Program-made: the position numbers and the translations under genes
NCBI RefSeq assembly: GCF_014205015.1
Contig: NZ_JACHMO010000001.1
Span: 2,852,001 to 2,916,000 of the forward strand
DNA from: Saccharothrix ecbatanensis
GTDB taxonomy: Bacteria; Actinomycetota; Actinomycetes; Mycobacteriales; Pseudonocardiaceae
Length of the DNA stretch: 64,000 bases
Reading direction: 5' to 3'
The notes under the pieces: model-generated
The model's database searches: none
Told to the model about the DNA's origin: nothing
What the model saw: the letters and a program-made list of their open reading frames with translations, nothing else
Shown: positions 9,180-16,951 of the stretch, piece after piece
How positions within the stretch are numbered: the first letter of the stretch is position 1
Layout of the letters: the number at the start of each line of letters is the position of its first letter

Positions 9180-12002
9180 ATGCCACTTGACGAGGTCGGC
9201 GAGCTCGACCGGACCCTGGATTGGCTCATCGGTCCCGCTTTGGACCGGTTGGCCCGTTGTGTGGCCGAGGTCGCCGACCTCGCCGCCGCCGAGGCGGACG
9301 CCGTGCTCGACGCCGCCCGCGACGCGTTGCTGGACACCGTGCGGCGCAAGGTCGTCCGCGTCATCGTGCTGGAGCTGAACGCGGCCCGGGTGACCGGCAA
9401 GCTCGTCGCCACCGACCCGGCCGGGCGCTGGGCGGAATTCCTGGCGCGGGCGGCGGAACCCGACTTCTGGCACGACCTCACCCGCCACTACCCGCACGTC
9501 GTGACCCGATTGCGCGCGGTCGTGACGAACCGGGTCGACGCCGTGCACACGATGGCGTCACGGTTCGCGGCCGACCGGTCCCGGCTGGCCGACCTGCTCG
9601 GCGCGGACGCCGGTGAGCTGCGCAAGGTCGAGTTCGGCGCGGGTGACAGCCACCGCGGTGGCCACACCGTCACGCTCCTGCACTGCACCGGTGGCACGGT
9701 CGTCTACAAGCCCCGTCCGATGGAGGTGGACCGGCGGCTGGCCGAGTTCCTGGCCGTGCTGACGGTCGGTGACGCCGAGGGCATCCGGGTGCCGCGCGCG
9801 ATCGTGGCCGACGGCTACGGCTGGGCCGAGCACGTAGCCCACCGGTACTGCGAGACGGACGCGGAGCTGGACGTGTTCTACCGCAACCTGGGCCACTGGC
9901 TGGCCGTGATGCGGCTGGTGTCCGGGACGGACCTGCACGCGGAGAACATCATCGCCTGCGGGCCGGTGCCGGTGGTGGTGGACTGCGAAAGCGTGTTCAC
10001 GCCCCGGCCGCCGCACCCGCCGACCGGCGCCGGCGAGGCGACCGACCTGATCGCCGAACAGCTGAACGGGACGGTGCTGCGGACCGGTCTGCTGCCCGGA
10101 CGTGGCGCGGGACTGGGCTGGCGTGGCGTGGACGGGTCCGCGATGGGCGGACTGCCGGGCGAGCAGCCCGACGTCGGGATGCCGGACCTGGTGGGAGCCG
10201 GCACGGACCAGGCGCGGGTGGTCATCGTGCCGCAGCAGCTGCCGCCGACCCGGAACCTGCCCAGCCCGCACCCCCGGCTGGCCCGCCACTGGCCGCGCGT
10301 CGTGGCGGGGTTCGACGAGATGGCGGCGCGGATCACGCGGCTGGACCAGGCCGGTGACCTGGCGCCGCTGCTGGCGACGTTCGCCGACTGCGTGGTGCGG
10401 GTGATCGTGCGCGACACCGAGTCGTACACCGAGCTGGCCCGGATGCTGTGGCACCCGGCGGGCCTGCACGACCAGGACACGGCGGAACGCAAGGCCAGGG
10501 CGTTGCTCGCGCGGCACTCGATGAACACCCGTGGGCCGGGCGACCCGGACGTCCACGCGGCCGAGGTCGCCGAGCTGCTGAACGGCGACATCCCCGTGTT
10601 CACCACCACGCCCGCCGAAGGTTGGCTGCACACGCCCGGCGACACGGTCTGCGGGCCGCGGGTCGACCAGGTGGAGTTGGCGTTGCACAACTGGCGCACC
10701 GCGGACCTCGCGCTGGAACGCCGCGTCACGCACGCCGCGTTGGTCAGCGCCTACCTGAACCAGGGCGGAGAACCCGACCTGCACCGCATGACCACCCCGC
10801 CACCAGCTCAGTCCTCTTTGGACACACGCCGACGCGCGCTGGCAGCGGAGCTGATGCGTGAACTGGCGGGCGAAGCGATCCGTGGCGGCGACGGCACGGC
10901 AACGTGGTTCGCGCCGATCCTGGACCGGTCCGGGTGGCAGACCACTCCCCTCACACCGGACCTGTACGGCGGCACGTTGGGTGTCGCCGTGCTGCTCGCG
11001 GCCTACCGCCGGGAGGTGGCCGCGGGCCGTGCCGACGCGGTGGACCACGTGTCGGACCTGCTCGACGCGACCGTGCGGACCGCCGCGTTGACCCAGCGGT
11101 GGTGGGCCGCCCAGTCGGAACACACCCGCCGCAGGCCCGATCCCGTGGGCGCGTACATCGGGCTGGGCTCGCAGATCTGGTGCTGGCTCACGCTGCACCG
11201 GCTGGGGCTCGACTGCCTGGAAGACGCCGAGTTCCTGGCCGCGCAGATGCCCGCCGCGATCGCCGCGAGCGAAGGCCCGGACGTGGTCGTGGGCACGGCG
11301 GGCGCGATCGTGCCGCTGCTGATGCTGGCCGAGCGGACCGGTCACGCGCGGTGGGTGGACGTGGCGGCAGACGCGGGCCGGAGGCTGGTGTCCGAGGCCC
11401 GCACCGACGGCGGCCTGGTCCGGTGGGGCGCACCGAACTGGCCGGACGGCATCGGCGGGTTCGCGCACGGAGCCACCGGCATCGGGTGGGCGTTGGGCAA
11501 GCTGGCGGCGGTCACCGGTGAACGCCGGTTCTCGACGTTGACCGAGGGCGCGGCGGCGTTCGAGGAGACCTGGTACAGCCGGGAGCGCGGAGCGTGGATG
11601 GACCCCCGTGAGCCGAACACGATCGCCGCCGCCTGGTGTCACGGCGCGGTCGGCGTCGGCCTGGCCACCTCGGACCCGGACGTGCTGCGTCGAGCGGCGG
11701 CTTCGGGTTTGCGGGACGGCATCGGGTGGACCCACACGCTGTGCCACGGCGACACGGGCACGTGGGAGCTCCTGACGACCGCGCTCGACGCCGGTGTCGC
11801 GCCCGACGGGCTGGACCGGGCGAGCCTGGACGCGATGGTGATCGGCAGCCTGGAGGCGAACGGGCCGACCACCGGTCTGGCGCGTGAGGTGTACTCGCCG
11901 AGCGTCATGTCGGGCTCGGGCGGCATCGCGTACCAGCTGCTGCGGATGCACCCGGATTGCGACCTGCCGTCCGTGCTGCTGCTCGGCGACGGCCCGACGT
12001 GA
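9180..12002 (+). CDS. lanM: Class II lanthipeptide synthetase LanM
   Basis: The 940-aa enzyme starts at ATG 9180. Residues about 60-450 are the dehydratase (DUF4135, lipid-kinase-like) with the expected motifs: GDSHRGGHTV (155-164), YKPRP (Lys177), GTDLHAENI (Asp251, His253, Asn256) and VVDCE (Asp268). It would phosphorylate and eliminate Ser/Thr of the precursor. Residues about 570-930 are the LanC-like cyclase with GGFAHGATGIGWAL and all zinc ligands: Cys820 in WCHG and Cys855-His856 in LCHGDTG. Length is near the family norm. All catalytic residues I can check are intact, so an active synthetase is expected. Its stop overlaps the GTG of the transporter gene (GTGA), and the precursor lies two bases upstream. 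Confidence 0.95.
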   Translation: MPLDEVGELDRTLDWLIGPALDRLARCVAEVADLAAAEADAVLDAARDALLDTVRRKVVRVIVLELNAARVTGKLVATDPAGRWAEFLARAAEPDFWHDLTRHYPHVVTRLRAVVTNRVDAVHTMASRFAADRSRLADLLGADAGELRKVEFGAGDSHRGGHTVTLLHCTGGTVVYKPRPMEVDRRLAEFLAVLTVGDAEGIRVPRAIVADGYGWAEHVAHRYCETDAELDVFYRNLGHWLAVMRLVSGTDLHAENIIACGPVPVVVDCESVFTPRPPHPPTGAGEATDLIAEQLNGTVLRTGLLPGRGAGLGWRGVDGSAMGGLPGEQPDVGMPDLVGAGTDQARVVIVPQQLPPTRNLPSPHPRLARHWPRVVAGFDEMAARITRLDQAGDLAPLLATFADCVVRVIVRDTESYTELARMLWHPAGLHDQDTAERKARALLARHSMNTRGPGDPDVHAAEVAELLNGDIPVFTTTPAEGWLHTPGDTVCGPRVDQVELALHNWRTADLALERRVTHAALVSAYLNQGGEPDLHRMTTPPPAQSSLDTRRRALAAELMRELAGEAIRGGDGTATWFAPILDRSGWQTTPLTPDLYGGTLGVAVLLAAYRREVAAGRADAVDHVSDLLDATVRTAALTQRWWAAQSEHTRRRPDPVGAYIGLGSQIWCWLTLHRLGLDCLEDAEFLAAQMPAAIAASEGPDVVVGTAGAIVPLLMLAERTGHARWVDVAADAGRRLVSEARTDGGLVRWGAPNWPDGIGGFAHGATGIGWALGKLAAVTGERRFSTLTEGAAAFEETWYSRERGAWMDPREPNTIAAAWCHGAVGVGLATSDPDVLRRAAASGLRDGIGWTHTLCHGDTGTWELLTTALDAGVAPDGLDRASLDAMVIGSLEANGPTTGLAREVYSPSVMSGSGGIAYQLLRMHPDCDLPSVLLLGDGPT

Positions 12003-13903
12003 CCGGCGCGACCGGCGTGACCGGCGCGAAGTCCGAGGAGGGAGACCCGCGCGACGGTGCCTTGGTCACCCCGCACTGGCAACTGGACGACACCGCCGCC
12101 ACCGCACCCCGCCGGGTCTTGCGGGGTCTGCCGTCGGCCACCTGGCCCGTGCTCGCCATGATCCGCCAGGCCGCGCCGGTGCCCGCACTGGCCGTCGCGG
12201 TGATGCAGGTGGTGTCGGGGCTCGCGGCGGCGTTCGGGCTGTTCGCCACGACGGGTGTGCTGACCGAGTTGCTGGCGAGCGGACCGACCACCGAACGGGT
12301 GTTGGCCGCCCTGCCGAACCTGCTGCTCGTCGGCGCGGCGTTCGGGCTGCGCGGCGCGATGGACGTCGGGGTGTCCCTCGCCCACGCACGCATCACGCCC
12401 GCCGTGCGGCGGTTGGCCGAGGAACGGCTGTACGCGGCCAGTCTCACCGCCGACCTGGCCGCGTTCGACGACTCCCGGTTCCACGACCGGATGCACCGCG
12501 CCCGCGACCGAGGGCTGTTCTACCTCGAACGCGCGGCCGACAACCTGGTCGAACTGCTCGGCGCCGTGCTGGGCATCGTCGCGGCCACCGGCAGCCTGGC
12601 CGTGCTGCACCCGATCCTGGTGCCGGTGCTGCTGCTGGCCGTGATCCCGGACGGGTGGGCGGTGCAGCGGGCCGCGAAGCTCGCCTACGCCAGCGTCGGC
12701 CGGACCGTGGCGCTGGACCGGCGGGTGCAGATGGTGGCCGGTCTCGCCACCGAACGTCAGCCTGCCGCCGAGATCCGCGCCTACCAGGCGGAACCGTTCG
12801 TGCTGCACGAGTACCGGGTGGCGGCGGACCCGTTGCGGGACGAGGACGTCCGGCTCGCCACCGCGCAGGCCCGGGTGCGCGGAGCCGGCCGTGCGCTCGC
12901 CGGGCTCGGTCTCGCGGTGACCTACGTCGTGCTGGGCGGGCTGGTGCGGTACGGCTGGGTGCCGCTGGCCGTGGCGGGCACGGCGGCGATCTCGATCCGG
13001 GTGGCCACGAGCGCGTTGAACCGGCTGGTGCTGGCCGCCAACCAGCTCGTGGAGCAGGGCATGTACGTCGCGGACTACCAGGAGTTCCTGGCCTCCGCCG
13101 CACGGTCCGCGCAGCGCGACGGCGTCGACGCCCCGATCGATCCGAGCCGGGTGACGCTGGACCGCGTCAAGTTCCACTACCCCGGCAGCGCCCGACCGGC
13201 GGTCCGGGACGTGTCGTTGACCATCGAGCCCGGCGAGACGATCGCCCTCGTCGGCGAGAACGGGTCGGGCAAGACCACGCTGGCCAAGCTGATCGCCGGG
13301 CTCTACACGCCGACGTCCGGCGCGGTCCGCTGGGGCGGGCACGACATCGCGCTGGTCGACCGGAGCCAGGTCGCCGACCGGGTGATGATGGTGCTCCAGG
13401 ACCCGGTCCGGTGGCCGCACACGGCCCGGGTGAACGTCCGCGTCGGCAGGCACGACCGGCCCGACCCGGACGGACTGGCGGTGCTGGACGCGGCGACGCA
13501 GGCCGGCGCGGACGAAGTGGTCGACCAGCTTCCCGACGGCTGGCACACGTTGCTGTCCAAGCAGTTCCGGGGCGGCGTGGAGCTGTCCGGCGGCCAGTGG
13601 CAGCGGCTCGCCGTCGCCCGCGGGCTCTACCGGGACGCCCCGCTGCTGATCTGGGACGAGCCCACCGCGCCGTTGGACGCCAAGGCCGAGTTCGCGGTGT
13701 ACGAGTCGCTGCGCGCGTTGGCCGAGGACCGGACCGTCGTGCTCATCACGCACCGGCTGGCCAGCGTGCGGCACGCGGACCGGATCCTCCTGCTGCACGA
13801 AGGGGAGTTGGTCGAGGAGGGCACGCACACCGAACTGCTGGCGTTGGGTGGACGGTACGCGGAGCTGTCCGAGTTGCAGAGCCGGATGTACGCCGGTGCT
13901 TGA
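11999..13903 (+). CDS. ABC exporter (permease-ATPase), LanT-like without C39 peptidase
   Basis: The GTG at 11999 overlaps the lanM stop and gives 634 aa. Residues about 55-340 form a six-segment type I exporter membrane domain. Residues about 380-625 form the ATPase with Walker A (ENGSGKTTLAK), Q loop (VLQDPV), signature (VELSGGQWQRLAVARGL), Walker B (LLIWDEPT) and H loop (VLITHRL). There is no N-terminal C39 double-glycine peptidase, unlike typical class II LanT. Export or self-resistance for the lanthipeptide is the natural role. Leader removal must be done by another protein. The N-terminus has a small VTGATGVTGA repeat, and an alternative start slightly downstream is possible. Confidence 0.9.
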   Translation: MTGATGVTGAKSEEGDPRDGALVTPHWQLDDTAATAPRRVLRGLPSATWPVLAMIRQAAPVPALAVAVMQVVSGLAAAFGLFATTGVLTELLASGPTTERVLAALPNLLLVGAAFGLRGAMDVGVSLAHARITPAVRRLAEERLYAASLTADLAAFDDSRFHDRMHRARDRGLFYLERAADNLVELLGAVLGIVAATGSLAVLHPILVPVLLLAVIPDGWAVQRAAKLAYASVGRTVALDRRVQMVAGLATERQPAAEIRAYQAEPFVLHEYRVAADPLRDEDVRLATAQARVRGAGRALAGLGLAVTYVVLGGLVRYGWVPLAVAGTAAISIRVATSALNRLVLAANQLVEQGMYVADYQEFLASAARSAQRDGVDAPIDPSRVTLDRVKFHYPGSARPAVRDVSLTIEPGETIALVGENGSGKTTLAKLIAGLYTPTSGAVRWGGHDIALVDRSQVADRVMMVLQDPVRWPHTARVNVRVGRHDRPDPDGLAVLDAATQAGADEVVDQLPDGWHTLLSKQFRGGVELSGGQWQRLAVARGLYRDAPLLIWDEPTAPLDAKAEFAVYESLRALAEDRTVVLITHRLASVRHADRILLLHEGELVEEGTHTELLALGGRYAELSELQSRMYAGA

Positions 13904-15287
13904 GCTGGTGGGGCCGGACGATCCGCGGTACGCGTGGTCGCGCAGCCAGTTCATCGGACGACCGCACGAGGTGCTGCCGCACTCGGTCGCCCGCTGCGCC
14001 TCCGCCGCCGACGTGGTCGCCGCTCTCGCGTTGGCCCGGACGCGCGGGTGGCCGTTCGCCGTTCGGGGTGGCGGGCACAGCAACGCCGGCTACTCCAGCA
14101 CGACCGGTCTGCTGCTGGACCTGACGCCGACGGACTCGCTGTCCGTCTCGGGTGACCTGGTGACGGTCGGCGGCGGCGTCCGGATCGGACGGTTGGCCGA
14201 GGCGTTGGCCCCTTCGGGTCGGCTGGTGCCGGTCGGGTCGTGCCCGTCGGTCGGGGTGGTCGGCGCGGCGCTCGGTGGCGGGTTCGGCAGTCACGGGCGG
14301 TTGCACGGGCTCACCTGTGACGCGCTGGTGTCAGCGGAGGTCGTGCTGGCGTCGGGGGACGTCGTGGAGGCGTCCGAGGAACGGGAGGCCGACCTGTTCT
14401 GGGCGCTGCGCGGCGCGGGCGGTGGCAACTTCGGCGTGGTGACCCGTGCGACGTTCCGGACCATGCCCGCCCGGCCCCGCACCCATCTGAGGATGTCCTG
14501 GGACTTCCACCATGCCGCCGCGTTGATCGACTGGTGGCAGCGGTGGGCGCCCGATGCGCCGGACGGGGTGTCGGTGGAACTGGTCGTGCTCGGTCCGGAG
14601 TCCCCGGACGAGGAGCCGGTGGTGATGCTGGTCGGGGCGGTGCCCGACCGTGACGCGCTCGGGTTTCCGGACGCGCTCGGGTTTCCGGCCGACGCCCAGC
14701 CGGTGTTCACCGAGGTGGTCGACGTGTCCGCCGCCGACGCCGTGTTGCTGCACGCGACACCGCACTCGGCCGTCGCCCGTGATCCGGTGAGCATCCCGCT
14801 CGTGCACGAGCGGCCCGGGATGTCGACCGCCAAGACCGAGTTCTTCGACCGGGCGTTGCCCGAGGAAGCGGTGGCGGCGCTGCTTGAGCACTTCGCGGCG
14901 GGTCGCCGGCACGGTGAGCTGCGGGAGATCGCGTTCACGCCGTGGCGTGGCGCGTACGGGCGGGTGGCGTCGGACGCCACCGCGTTCGCCCACCGTGACC
15001 AGGCGTTCCTCGTCAAGCACACGGTCCTGGTCGGCCCGAACGGCGCGGCGCGGCGTGGGCAGGAGGTGCTGGACCGCCTGGCGGCGGCGTGGGCGATCCT
15101 CCACCCCTGGGGCACGGGTCGGGTGTACCCGAACTTCCCCGACCCGGCCCAGGCCGACTGGCAGACCGCGTACTACGGGGCCAACGCGGACCGCCTACGT
15201 GCCGTCAAGTCGCACTACGACCCCGACGACAGGTTCCACTTCGCCCAGTCCATCCCCGGGACGGCTCAGGTCGGGAAGATCCAGTAG
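13896..15287 (+). CDS. BBE-type FAD-linked oxidase (bicovalent flavin predicted)
   Basis: The GTG at 13896 overlaps the exporter stop by 8 bp, giving 463 aa. The N-terminal FAD-binding (PCMH/VAO) domain carries GGGHSNAGYSS, whose His is the usual 8-alpha-histidyl attachment site, and GSCPSVGVVGAALGGGFG, whose Cys matches the 6-S-cysteinyl site of berberine-bridge-enzyme-like oxidases. The C-terminal BBE motif region is present (VYPNFPDP, WQTAYYGANADRLRAVKSHYDPDDRFHFAQSI). There is no signal peptide, so it acts in the cytoplasm. Coupling to the lanthipeptide genes makes oxidative tailoring of the peptide the simplest idea (inference). An 18-bp perfect tandem duplication (14652-14687) inserts a second DALGFP. 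It converges with the small secreted gene and overlaps its 3' end by 22 bp. Confidence 0.9.
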   Translation: MLELVGPDDPRYAWSRSQFIGRPHEVLPHSVARCASAADVVAALALARTRGWPFAVRGGGHSNAGYSSTTGLLLDLTPTDSLSVSGDLVTVGGGVRIGRLAEALAPSGRLVPVGSCPSVGVVGAALGGGFGSHGRLHGLTCDALVSAEVVLASGDVVEASEEREADLFWALRGAGGGNFGVVTRATFRTMPARPRTHLRMSWDFHHAAALIDWWQRWAPDAPDGVSVELVVLGPESPDEEPVVMLVGAVPDRDALGFPDALGFPADAQPVFTEVVDVSAADAVLLHATPHSAVARDPVSIPLVHERPGMSTAKTEFFDRALPEEAVAALLEHFAAGRRHGELREIAFTPWRGAYGRVASDATAFAHRDQAFLVKHTVLVGPNGAARRGQEVLDRLAAAWAILHPWGTGRVYPNFPDPAQADWQTAYYGANADRLRAVKSHYDPDDRFHFAQSIPGTAQVGKIQ

Positions 15288-15490
15288 AGGTCCCAGCCGT
15301 TGTACTTCCAGCAGACGTGCTCGTCCACGTCCCAGGGCTTCTTCTGGCCCGCCTCTTCGCATTCCTGCTTGGTTTCGTAGGTGGCGACGTACTGCCAGTA
15401 GTCCATGGCCACCGCTTGACCTGGTGCGGCTGACGCCGGGGCGGTTGCGGCGCCCAAGGCGAGCAGGGCCGCGACGACCAGTGCGCGCAT
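15266..15490 (-). CDS. Small secreted protein (74 aa)
   Basis: ATG 15490 follows an AAGGGGG ribosome site. The peptide has a Sec signal (MRALVVAALLALGAATAPASA) and a mature part of about 53 residues with two Cys (KQECEEAG and EHVCWKYNG), probably one disulfide, and many aromatic residues. Such small secreted Cys-pair proteins are common in actinomycetes. I recognise no function. Its 3' end overlaps the oxidase gene tail to tail, and five 16-bp direct repeats lie about 100-180 bp upstream of the start. Confidence 0.75.
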   Translation of the reverse strand: MRALVVAALLALGAATAPASAAPGQAVAMDYWQYVATYETKQECEEAGQKKPWDVDEHVCWKYNGWDLYWIFPT

Positions 15491-15592
15491 CGGTTCCCCC
15501 TTCACGGAAAACGCTTTCCACGCGGCGGTACACCGATCCCAGCACAGTGGCCGGCAACCTGGCAATGCGTCGGCCGACGACCCGCACGGGGT

Positions 15593-15672
15593 ACCGAAGT
15601 CACTCGCTACCCAAGTCACGCGGTCCCGAAGTCACGCGGTCCGGAAGTCACGCGGTCCCGAAGTCACGCGCC
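15593..15672. repeat. Five tandem 16-bp repeats (AAGTCACGCGGT core)
   Basis: Five head-to-tail 16-bp units (15593, 15609, 15625, 15641, 15657) share the core GAAGTCACGCGGTCC. The middle three are nearly identical and the outer ones are degenerate. They occupy the upstream region of the small secreted gene and the downstream end of the 15687-16100 gene. The regular phase could suit cooperative protein binding, or it may be a simple minisatellite. Confidence 0.8.
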
Positions 15673-15686
15673 AGGCCGCGGCCTGG
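15671..15686 (-). terminator. Palindrome next to stop of 137-aa gene
   Basis: CCAGGCCGCGGCCTGG is a perfect 16-bp palindrome immediately after the stop codon of the minus-strand gene ending at 15687. It is likely a factor-independent terminator stem of the actinobacterial type without a T run. Confidence 0.45.
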
Positions 15687-16100
15687 TCACTCGTCGTCGA
15701 GCTCGACGTCCGTGAGTTCGTCCACCCCGACCACGTCGGCGCCGTTGAACACCACCACGACCCCCAGCTCGCCGAGGCCGGCCACGCTGCACTCGGCGAA
15801 CCGGACCAGCCAGTCCCGGCCCGGGTGGAAGGTGAACTCCGGCTCGGCGACGGCGTCCGGGCCGTAGCCGGGACGATCGCGCAGGTGCTCGTCCACCGCC
15901 TCGTGGGCGGTCTTGAGCAGCCGCTCGCGCTCGTCCAGGACCGAGCCGATGAACGCGAGGTCGAGGTCGTCGGTGGTGGCCGGCTCCTCCACCAGCACGC
16001 TGACCGACGTCCCGGCGGCAGTCGCGTTCCAGCACGCCACACCCTCGGGCGTGTGGTCCACCGGCGTCAGCTCGCCGAAGCCGGGAATGGTGATCGTCAC
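15687..16100 (-). CDS. Hypothetical acidic protein (137 aa)
   Basis: The protein begins MTITIPGFGELTPVD and is acidic throughout, ending ELTDVELDDE. A short central helix (SVLDERERLLKTAHEAVDEHL) is followed by beta-rich sequence (EFTFHPGRDWLVRFAE, LGVVVVFNG). It has no signal or membrane segment. Small actinobacterial proteins of this shape, resembling DUF2262-like or immunity-type folds, are common, but I cannot assign a family. It lies 9 bp after the response regulator and may be the last gene of that operon. Confidence 0.65.
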   Translation of the reverse strand: MTITIPGFGELTPVDHTPEGVACWNATAAGTSVSVLVEEPATTDDLDLAFIGSVLDERERLLKTAHEAVDEHLRDRPGYGPDAVAEPEFTFHPGRDWLVRFAECSVAGLGELGVVVVFNGADVVGVDELTDVELDDE

Positions 16101-16109
16101 CCCCGGATC

Positions 16110-16817
16110 CTAGCCGCCCGGGGTGCGACCGGCGGGCGGCGGCGGACAGCTGCCCGGCGCGACCAGGCCGCTGTGGAACGCGGCGGCGATCGCCTGGGCA
16201 CGGTCGCGCAGCCCGAGCTTCATCAGGATCCGGCCCAGGTGGGTCTTGACCGTCGCCTCGCCCACCACCAGGTGCGAGGCGATCTCGGGGTTCGACAGCC
16301 CGTGCGCGACGAGCACCAGCACCTCGCGTTCCCGCACCGTCAGCTCGCCCAGCTCCGCCGACGTCGGCAGCTGGTGGCGGGGCCGGGCGGCGAACTCGCG
16401 GATGAGCCCCTTCGCCACGGTCGGGTCCAGCCACGCCTCACCGGACGCCACCGTGCGCACGGCGTCGACCAGCTCGCGCGGCACGGCGTCCTTCAGCAGG
16501 AACCCGGACGCACCCGCCCGCAACGCCGCGTACACGGCCTCGTCCACGTGGTACGTCGTCAGGATGATGATCTTCGTGGCGTGGTCCTCGCCCTCCGGGT
16601 CGGCGTCGATGATCCGCCGGGTGGCCTCCACCCCGTCCACGCCCGGCATCCGCACGTCCATCAGCACCACGTCGGGGTGCAGCTCGCTCGCCCGAGCCAC
16701 CGCGCTCTCGCCCTCGTCCGCCTCGGCCACCACCTCGATGTCAGGTTCGGCGTCCAGCAGCATGGCGAGACCTGCCCGCACCAACGGCTGGTCGTCCACC
16801 AACATCACCCGGATCAC
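16110..16817 (-). CDS. NarL/LuxR-type response regulator
   Basis: The 235-aa protein starts at GTG 16817. The receiver domain (1-120) has the acidic pair DD (8-9), phospho-acceptor Asp54 in VVLMDVRMPG, Thr in ILTTYH and Lys in FLLKDAV. The C-terminal LuxR helix-turn-helix is LTVREREVLVLVAHGLSNPEIASHL-VGEATVKTHLGRIL. It is the partner of the histidine kinase upstream. Unusually, kinase and regulator are separated by a 45-codon reading frame derived from duplication of their junction. The start codon overlaps the stop of that frame (GTGA), so coupling is kept. Confidence 0.95.
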   Translation of the reverse strand: MIRVMLVDDQPLVRAGLAMLLDAEPDIEVVAEADEGESAVARASELHPDVVLMDVRMPGVDGVEATRRIIDADPEGEDHATKIIILTTYHVDEAVYAALRAGASGFLLKDAVPRELVDAVRTVASGEAWLDPTVAKGLIREFAARPRHQLPTSAELGELTVREREVLVLVAHGLSNPEIASHLVVGEATVKTHLGRILMKLGLRDRAQAIAAAFHSGLVAPGSCPPPPAGRTPGG

Positions 16818-16951
16818 CGACGCTCACCCACAGCCCCACTCACCACCGGAAGCACCACCGCCACCACCCCGACACCCGGCTCCGCGTCCACCAGCACGGC
16901 CAGACCAGCCCGAACCAACCGCCGGCCATCCACCAACACCACCCGAATCAC
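16814..16951 (-). pseudogene. Chimeric 45-codon duplicate of kinase end and regulator start
   Basis: Reading from GTG 16951, the first ~30 codons (VIRVVLVDGRRLVRAGLAVL, then VDAEP) copy the regulator N-terminus (MIRVMLVDDQPLVRAGLAML), and the last ~15 (VAVVLPVVSGAVGERR) copy the kinase C-terminus (VAVFPVSGPVASEAVGERR). Its GTG overlaps the kinase stop and its stop overlaps the regulator GTG, both as GTGA. A tandem duplication of about 135 bp across the kinase/regulator junction explains it. The acceptor-side acidic residues have drifted (DDQP to DGRR), so it is either a relic or a translated spacer peptide. Confidence 0.75.
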
